This document shows, piece by piece, positions 6,977 to 11,032 of a DNA stretch of 11,032 bases (positions are counted from its first letter, which is position 1; every line of letters begins with the position of its first letter). The notes under the pieces were generated by a model that had not been told where the DNA came from, did not search any database, and saw only the letters and a list, made by a program, of their open reading frames with translations. The translations under genes were made by a program, and so were the position numbers. This DNA is from JADJEI01 sp035328465 (lineage in GTDB: Bacteria; Bacteroidota; Ignavibacteria; Ignavibacteriales; Ignavibacteriaceae). The stretch covers positions 1-11,032 of the forward strand of contig DAOLIQ010000101.1 of assembly GCA_035328465.1 (NCBI GenBank), in the 5' to 3' direction.

Positions 6977-7232
6977 GCAGTTTATAGATGTCTATTTTTT
7001 TCCCCTTACCTTCTTCCAGCTCTTTTAGGCCTTTATTAATGCTCTTCACCCATTTCGGATTACTAAGTATATAAAGATTTTCAACCATGTTGTCATAATC
7101 TTCCTTAGAAATTAAGACTGCATCTTTTCTACCTTTTGTACCAACTATCAGATAGGGTTCACTATTCTCGTGAACTTTATCAATAAGCTTATTCAGTTTA
7201 TTTCGCGCTTCAGTATATATTATTGCTTGCAT
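6957..7232 (-). CDS. YefM/Phd-family antitoxin
   Basis: This 91-residue protein starts MQAIIYTEARNKLNKLIDKV, as in YefM/Phd antitoxins: a beta strand followed by a helix that dimerises and binds operator DNA. EPYLIVGTKGRKDAVLISKE (26-45) is the second family stretch (usually '...I.R.g...vvlis..dy'), followed by DYDNMVENLYILSN. The C-terminal part (about 58-91) is charged and Lys/Glu-rich, as expected for the flexible toxin-neutralising tail. It is expected to bind the adjacent YoeB-like toxin and to repress its own promoter. The ATG at 7232 has a good Shine-Dalgarno sequence (AGGAAAG) a few bases upstream. It lies 87 bases after prpD on the same strand. Confidence 0.88.
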   Translation of the reverse strand: MQAIIYTEARNKLNKLIDKVHENSEPYLIVGTKGRKDAVLISKEDYDNMVENLYILSNPKWVKSINKGLKELEEGKGKKIDIYKLLGKKRG

Positions 7233-7248
7233 TGTCTTTCCTAAAAAG

Positions 7249-7264
7249 TGTCATTATTCTGACA
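7249..7264. promoter_or_regulatory. Small palindrome upstream of the antitoxin gene, possible operator
   Basis: TGTCA (7249-7253) and TGACA (7260-7264) form a 5-bp inverted repeat with a 6-base spacer, just upstream of the antitoxin ribosome-binding site. Phd/YefM antitoxins bind short palindromes at such positions, but an arm of this length could occur by chance. Confidence 0.25.
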
Positions 7265-7319
7265 GAAAAATAATCGTTGCAGATTTCTAAAACAAGAGCT
7301 TCTTAAATCAATTTAACAA

Positions 7320-8753
7320 TCAAACAATAAGCTTCTTCATAAATTCTCTTGCAGTCATTAACTCCGCATTAAAGATTGCGTCTTTAATTTCTTTTCTTCT
7401 ACCTGCCACGAGTAGTTGAGATGAGAGTGCTTCAAATTTATTATCAAGATCTTCCATCGTCATCGGTTCACGTGGATCACCCTTTGGATATTCTAAGTAT
7501 TCAGAAAATTCTCTTCCATCTTTTGTTCTTACCACAACTTTACTTGGTTGCTTTGCTGGAAACATTTTTTCAAACTCGATTGATGGTTCGCCTTTAATTC
7601 TATCAATAACCTCCCAGATTCTTGGATCTTTTAACTTCTCATCTGAGAATGACTGAGTTGTTACTTTATGATCAACCAAAGCTGCAGCAACACAATAGGG
7701 AAGTGAGTGATCAGCTGTTTCTCTGGATTCTGGACGATACTTATGTGGATCAAAAAGAATATCGTAAGCTTGTGCTAATGTTGTTAGTGTTACAGATTCT
7801 ATCTGATCATAATTGATATTATTTTTTGTAACAACGTTTAATGTTGCGGATAGATGTGTATGAGTTAACGCTTCTGTTGGAAATGCTTTCATTCCGCACT
7901 CAAGAATTTTATACGACTCGCCAAGTCCACCCACAAGTTTATCAATATTCCACTTCCACTCAGACACTCCGTCACGACCTTTCATACTTTGCGGTTCAAC
8001 TTTTTGTTCTTTAACATTGTAACCAAGGAAGCAATCCATAAAACCTTCTTTACCTTCGAACACAGCTTCCGTTCCAGTGTATCCGCGCTTTGCCATAAGC
8101 GCTGCAAAAACTCCTGCTTGTGTTGCCATTGGATCCACAGTGTTTTTCATCATTGTTAATTTACCGGCAGTTGGGCAGCCAATTGTATGACTGTGACTTC
8201 CACTAATTCCTATTGCGTTAACCATTTGATCCACAGTTAAACCAAGAATTTTTCCTGCAACAATTGGTGAGACAAATTGTGTTAATGTTGCATGATGCCA
8301 TTTGCGTTCTCGAATTCCTGGAACAGCAAACTCACAAAGTCTTTGCTCAAATTCGTAAGCAAGAACAATTGCAGTTATTACTTCCTCCATAGATGCCCCA
8401 ACCATTTCAGCAACGGAAAGTGCAGCAGGAATAATATCCGATGGATGTGATGGATCTTCTTTCCAGTAAATGTCATTAAAGTCGAGTGCACGAATCATTA
8501 ATGAGTTTATCAGTGTAGCATTAACAGCAGGAATTTTATCTCCAAATCCAATTACTGTTGCTTCTTCTGTCCCACCCATATCGTGATAGATGTTACGGAT
8601 TATTCTTACATCTTTTGTGTGATAACCACCAAATGCACATCCTACAGAATCGTAGAGATATCTTTTTACTTCGTGTATTACATTTTGTGGTAAATCTTTG
8701 TACTGCAGATTAACTGCAAACTCTGAGATTGTTCTTGAGATTGATTTGTTCAT
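7320..8753 (-). CDS. prpD: MmgE/PrpD-family dehydratase (2-methylcitrate/citrate dehydratase-like)
   Basis: This 477-residue cytoplasmic protein has the full length of MmgE/PrpD-family enzymes. Family members dehydrate 2-methylcitrate or citrate to the cis-aconitate form; the family also includes cis-aconitate decarboxylase. Recognisable stretches include KRYLYDSVGCAFGG (30-43), ATLINSLMIRALDFNDIYW (79-97), PSHPSDIIPAALSVAE (101-116), IGISGSHSHTIGCP (183-196), TVDPMATQAGVFAALMA (209-225) and KAFPTEALTHTHLSATLNV (289-307). The cation-independent fold has no cofactor motif to test. The ATG at 8753 has TAAGGA (8761-8766) seven bases upstream. It follows the aconitase-family gene and precedes the toxin-antitoxin pair and citrate lyase on one strand, which points to a role in making or using the citrate-type acid handled by the lyase. 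The substrate (citrate, 2-methylcitrate or a homologue) is not decided by the sequence, so the gene symbol is by family only. Confidence 0.88.
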   Translation of the reverse strand: MNKSISRTISEFAVNLQYKDLPQNVIHEVKRYLYDSVGCAFGGYHTKDVRIIRNIYHDMGGTEEATVIGFGDKIPAVNATLINSLMIRALDFNDIYWKEDPSHPSDIIPAALSVAEMVGASMEEVITAIVLAYEFEQRLCEFAVPGIRERKWHHATLTQFVSPIVAGKILGLTVDQMVNAIGISGSHSHTIGCPTAGKLTMMKNTVDPMATQAGVFAALMAKRGYTGTEAVFEGKEGFMDCFLGYNVKEQKVEPQSMKGRDGVSEWKWNIDKLVGGLGESYKILECGMKAFPTEALTHTHLSATLNVVTKNNINYDQIESVTLTTLAQAYDILFDPHKYRPESRETADHSLPYCVAAALVDHKVTTQSFSDEKLKDPRIWEVIDRIKGEPSIEFEKMFPAKQPSKVVVRTKDGREFSEYLEYPKGDPREPMTMEDLDNKFEALSSQLLVAGRRKEIKDAIFNAELMTAREFMKKLIV

Positions 8754-8760
8754 AAAATTT

Positions 8761-8766
8761 TCCTTA
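8761..8766 (-). promoter_or_regulatory. prpD ribosome-binding site
   Basis: TAAGGA on the minus strand, seven bases before the ATG at 8753. It lies just outside the inverted-repeat unit at 8773-9232, so the unit sits upstream of it without destroying it. Confidence 0.7.
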
Positions 8767-8772
8767 AGAATT

Positions 8773-8806
8773 GGAACACGGATTTAACTGATTAAACGGA
8801 TTTAGA
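8773..8806. repeat. Left inverted end of the GxxExxY unit
   Basis: This 34-bp segment begins GGAACACGGAT and ends AAACGGATTTAGA. The same two blocks appear in inverted orientation at 9189-9232, with a 10-bp longer middle there. It contains an internal near-repeat of GGATTTA(A/G)ACTGATT steps. The read-through tail of the GxxExxY gene ends inside it. Confidence 0.8.
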
Positions 8807-8896
8807 CTGATTTTTAAAACTGTTTTCAAATATTTGTCGTTTGAATTGAGGCTTCTTTCCAAAGTTTAAAAGCAAACCAACTTCGATCTCTGTAGC
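8792..8896 (-). pseudogene. Frameshifted C-terminal tail of the GxxExxY gene
   Basis: In the +1-shifted frame after the GxxExxY coding region, 34 codons read ATEIEVGLLLNFGKKPQF..., the usual C-terminal end of GxxExxY proteins, and stop at 8792-8794. A single missing base near 8897-8902 (TATCAAAAGCT where TAT-CTA-AAA-GCT would keep the frame) separates it from the upstream part. It could be a real mutation or a sequencing/assembly error. Confidence 0.75.
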
Positions 8897-9189
8897 TTTT
8901 GATAATTTAATAATTGATGTTCATGTTCATCTACAATTCCTTCGGCTGCTTTTAATTCGATAATCACTTTATCCTCGACAATAATATCAGCATAATATTC
9001 ACCAACATTTTCATTTTTATAAAAAACTTTAATTTGTTTTTGTTTTTCACAATTAAGATTTAAAGATTTTAATTCTATCATCATCGCATTTTCATAAACT
9101 CTTTCTAAAAATCCGTATCCCAATGAATTATAAACATTATAAAATGCTTTAATAATCTTTTCAGTTATATCTTGATATTTAAATTGCAT
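8866..9189 (-). CDS. GxxExxY-family protein, shortened by a frameshift
   Basis: This 107-residue reading frame belongs to the GxxExxY family (PD-(D/E)XK-like fold; cellular role not established). The name motif is present as GFLERVY (26-32), and the nuclease-like core as ADIIVEDKVIIELKA (67-81) with Asp68, Glu78 and Lys80. After HQLLNY (91-96) the sequence leaves the family pattern (QKLQRSKLVCF, then stop), while the family-like ending continues in another frame down to 8792. Full-length relatives have about 125-130 residues. The gene fills an inverted-repeat unit (8773-9232), its ATG overlapping the inner edge of the right-hand repeat. No Shine-Dalgarno sequence is evident, since the repeat occupies that place. 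Its position inside a central-metabolism operon suggests insertion of the unit rather than a functional link. Confidence 0.85.
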   Translation of the reverse strand: MQFKYQDITEKIIKAFYNVYNSLGYGFLERVYENAMMIELKSLNLNCEKQKQIKVFYKNENVGEYYADIIVEDKVIIELKAAEGIVDEHEHQLLNYQKLQRSKLVCF

Positions 9190-9232
9190 CTAAATCCGTT
9201 TATATCTGTTCTATCTGTTTGATCCGTGTTCC
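9189..9232. repeat. Right inverted end of the GxxExxY unit
   Basis: This 44-bp segment is the imperfect inverted counterpart of 8773-8806: on the minus strand it starts GGAACACGGAT and ends AAACGGATTTAGA, directly before the GxxExxY start codon. Its middle carries several TATCTGTT-like steps. It ends eight bases from the stop of the aconitase-family gene. Confidence 0.8.
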
Positions 9233-9240
9233 CATTGGGA

Positions 9241-11032
9241 TTAAAGATTCTTCTTAACCCAATCCTCCAACCCGCCGGTAACAATTAGCTCTTGCGCTGC
9301 TTCACCGACTGGATCGATAGAATAAGTTTTATTATCAAATGTTAAAACTGAATTTTCAAAATCTATTTTAACAATCTTTTCTGATTTTACAGTAAGCTTG
9401 TCTTTTCCATATTTAGATTTTAAATCATTTACAAGTTGAGGACATTCAATCAACAAATAACCATTGTTAAGTGCGTTACGTTTATAAGTTTCATTAAATG
9501 TTCCTGCAACAACAAGTTGAATACCTTTATACTTTAACGCTGTTGCTGCTTGTTCACGGGAAGAACCGGTACCAAAATTGAAACCGCCAACAAGAATATC
9601 ACCAACTTTTGTAATCTTAACAAATTCAGGGTCATAATTTTCCATAACGACTTCTGCTTGCTGTTGCGGAGTCATATCATCATTGTAAGTGTACTTGCCG
9701 GGATATATTCCGTCAGTATTCAAATTATCCTGATGGCAGAAAATTAAATCTCCTTCAACAACTGGTTTAAAACCATTAATAATTTTTACAGAAGATTTAG
9801 CCCCAGCTTTTTTCTCATTGATTTTGATTGTGCCTTTAAGTTCTCGGTGCTCTTTATTTTTCCAATCGTAATCAATCTTGCCGGAAATTGCAGATGCAGC
9901 AACAACTGCCGGAGATGCAAGATATGCTTGTGCACTTGCTGATCCCATTCTTCCTTTGAAGTTTCTGTTAGTTGCTGAAATTCCGACTTCACCATCTTCA
10001 AGCAAACCAGTTCCAAGTCCTATGCAAGGACCACAGCCTGGAGGAAGTGGAATTGCACCAGCTTCAATTAATGATTGCCAGTAACCATAACGTTCAGCTT
10101 CTTTCTGAACTTCACTCGATGCGGCGGCAATATAAAACTTTACGTTAGAATCAACATTCTTTCCCTTAATAACAGCAGCCGCTTCTGCAATATCATCAAC
10201 ACGACTATTAACACAAGATACAAGATATGCTTTATTGATTGCAATATTTTTTTCTTTTAGTTCTGAAACAGCGGCATAAGTTTTAACTGTATTTGGCCCC
10301 GATACAAAAGGTTCAACTGTTGATAAATCAATAGTTAATTCTTTTGCATAAAAAGCATCAGCATCTGCTTGTGGAATGTTGTGTTCTAATTCTTCAATTC
10401 GTTTATGATTTATTCTTGGATGCATCCCTTTTCCATCGGCATCAGAAAAAACTCCTTCGAGTCCGCGATGTTCAATAAATCTTTCTCGCTTTTTTAACCA
10501 TAAAATTGTTGCAAGATCGATAGGAAATACTCCTGCTAGTGCGCCCCATTCCGTTGTCATATTTGAGATCGCAAGTCTTTCATCAATTGTTAGATAACGA
10601 ATTCCATCACCAACAAATTCTATTGCGTGATTTAAAACTTCATCATGATTGAAATATCCGCACAAAGCAATGATAACATCTTTACCTGTCACTCCTTGTC
10701 TTAGACTTCCTTTCAATTCAACTTTAGCAATTGGAGGAACCTGCCACCAGGTTCTGCCGGTTGCCCAAATTGCTGCAGCGTCTGTTCGCACGATAGGAGT
10801 TCCAAGACAGCCTAATCCGCCGTACATATTTGAATGTGAATCGGATGCCACAACCATTGTACCTGGGAAAGCATATCCTTCTTCACACATAATTTGATGT
10901 CCAATTCCACGACCGGCGGGATAGAAATCCACACCCATTGATTTAGCAAACTCTTCAATCTTTTTGTACTTCTCTAAATTCTTTTCGGTTTTATCCTGAA
11001 CATTATGGTCAAGAGTGTTTACAACTTGTCGT
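9241..11032 (-). CDS. Homoaconitase/aconitase-family hydratase (LYS4-like), 5' end outside window
   Basis: This is a large [4Fe-4S] hydro-lyase of the aconitase superfamily, partial at its N-terminus. The frame stays open to the window edge: the 31 codons before Met at 10938 read RQVVNTLDHNVQDK..., the expected family sequence, so that Met is internal. Counting from it, landmarks are DFYPAGRGIGHQIM (4-17), ASDSHSNMYGGLG (31-43), TDAAAIWATGRTWWQVPP (52-69), NMTTEWGALAGVFPID (126-141), SCVNSRVDD (241-249), PPGCGPCIG (299-307) and FGTGSSREQAATA (455-467). Cys242, Cys302 and Cys305 are the likely cluster ligands, and SSRE the active-site loop. The wording of the N-terminal half resembles fungal homoaconitase (LYS4) more than AcnA or AcnB. 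The reaction is inferred to be hydration/dehydration of a cis-aconitate-type acid; homoaconitate, aconitate or a methyl homologue are all possible. At least 596 residues are visible and probably several dozen are missing. It is the first visible gene of the minus-strand operon. Confidence 0.92.
   Translation of the reverse strand, partial: RQVVNTLDHNVQDKTEKNLEKYKKIEEFAKSMGVDFYPAGRGIGHQIMCEEGYAFPGTMVVASDSHSNMYGGLGCLGTPIVRTDAAAIWATGRTWWQVPPIAKVELKGSLRQGVTGKDVIIALCGYFNHDEVLNHAIEFVGDGIRYLTIDERLAISNMTTEWGALAGVFPIDLATILWLKKRERFIEHRGLEGVFSDADGKGMHPRINHKRIEELEHNIPQADADAFYAKELTIDLSTVEPFVSGPNTVKTYAAVSELKEKNIAINKAYLVSCVNSRVDDIAEAAAVIKGKNVDSNVKFYIAAASSEVQKEAERYGYWQSLIEAGAIPLPPGCGPCIGLGTGLLEDGEVGISATNRNFKGRMGSASAQAYLASPAVVAASAISGKIDYDWKNKEHRELKGTIKINEKKAGAKSSVKIINGFKPVVEGDLIFCHQDNLNTDGIYPGKYTYNDDMTPQQQAEVVMENYDPEFVKITKVGDILVGGFNFGTGSSREQAATALKYKGIQLVVAGTFNETYKRNALNNGYLLIECPQLVNDLKSKYGKDKLTVKSEKIVKIDFENSVLTFDNKTYSIDPVGEAAQELIVTGGLEDWVKKNL

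Larger units (their letters stand above)
8773..9232. mobile_element. Inverted-repeat unit carrying the GxxExxY gene
   Basis: About 460 bp bounded by the two imperfect inverted ends and filled by one GxxExxY gene. It lies between the hydratase gene stop and the prpD ribosome-binding site. No transposase is present and I see no convincing target duplication, so it would be a non-autonomous or repeat-associated unit. Calling it mobile is inference. Confidence 0.5.

Noticed and set aside
7622..7816. 64-codon plus-strand frame inside prpD
   Set aside because: Antisense shadow; no start signal and no recognisable protein.
3809..8753. Itaconate route (cis-aconitate decarboxylase, CoA transferase, citramalyl-CoA lyase)
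   Set aside because: PrpD-family and CitE-family proteins do occur in itaconate breakdown, but here a CitD carrier domain is fused to CitE and CitF is full length, pointing to an ACP-dependent citrate lyase type system. The alternative is not fully excluded for the PrpD homologue alone.
8773..9232. CRISPR array
   Set aside because: The short GATT-rich steps are irregular and there are no equal-length spacers; the structure is an inverted-repeat pair around one gene.
9241..10938. Complete aconitase-family gene starting at the Met at 10938
   Set aside because: The same frame stays open to the window edge and encodes family-like sequence (LDHNVQDK) before that Met, so it is an internal residue and the gene is cut by the window.

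Overview
The window is AT-rich and looks like a member of the Bacteroidota/Chlorobiota/Ignavibacteriota group, most likely Ignavibacteria-like. This rests on three things: a secreted protein with a C-terminal type IX secretion (T9SS) sorting domain of the 'YPNPFNP' type, an AMP nucleosidase of the short Bacteroidota type, and a GxxExxY-family gene bounded by repeats of the sort scattered through such genomes. The assignment is inference from protein flavour only.

Layout. Positions 1-156 hold no gene I can support. A PAP2-family membrane phosphatase (157-795, +) converges on an AMP nucleosidase gene (811-1584, -), with 15 bases between the stops. The AMP nucleosidase gene is divergent from a large secreted Asp-box beta-propeller protein with a T9SS tail (1826-3700, +), which ends in a clear rho-independent terminator (3714-3748). 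From 11032 down to 3809 everything lies on the minus strand and reads as one probable operon. In transcription order it holds a homoaconitase/aconitase-family hydratase (5' end outside the window), a GxxExxY gene inside an inverted-repeat unit, an MmgE/PrpD-family dehydratase, a YefM/YoeB-like toxin-antitoxin pair, a fused citrate lyase gamma-beta protein (CitD-CitE), and the citrate lyase alpha subunit (CitF).

How the genes fit together. CitF plus CitD-CitE would make a complete (ACP-dependent) citrate lyase from two genes. The PrpD-type dehydratase and the LYS4-like hydratase together could interconvert a citrate-type tricarboxylic acid, its aconitate and its isocitrate form, by analogy with PrpD plus aconitase in the 2-methylcitrate cycle. 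The operon could therefore run isocitrate > cis-aconitate > citrate > oxaloacetate + acetate or the reverse, or use a homologue such as 2-methylcitrate, homocitrate or citramalate. The true substrate cannot be decided from the sequence.

The most interesting structure is accessory DNA inside this metabolic operon. (1) A unit of about 460 bp with imperfect inverted ends carries a frameshifted GxxExxY gene and sits between the stop of the hydratase gene and the ribosome-binding site of prpD. (2) A gene-less 83-bp inverted repeat with similar end sequences sits in the equivalent place between citD-citE and citF. (3) A toxin-antitoxin pair is threaded into the operon so that the toxin stop overlaps the citD-citE start and the toxin coding region supplies its Shine-Dalgarno sequence.
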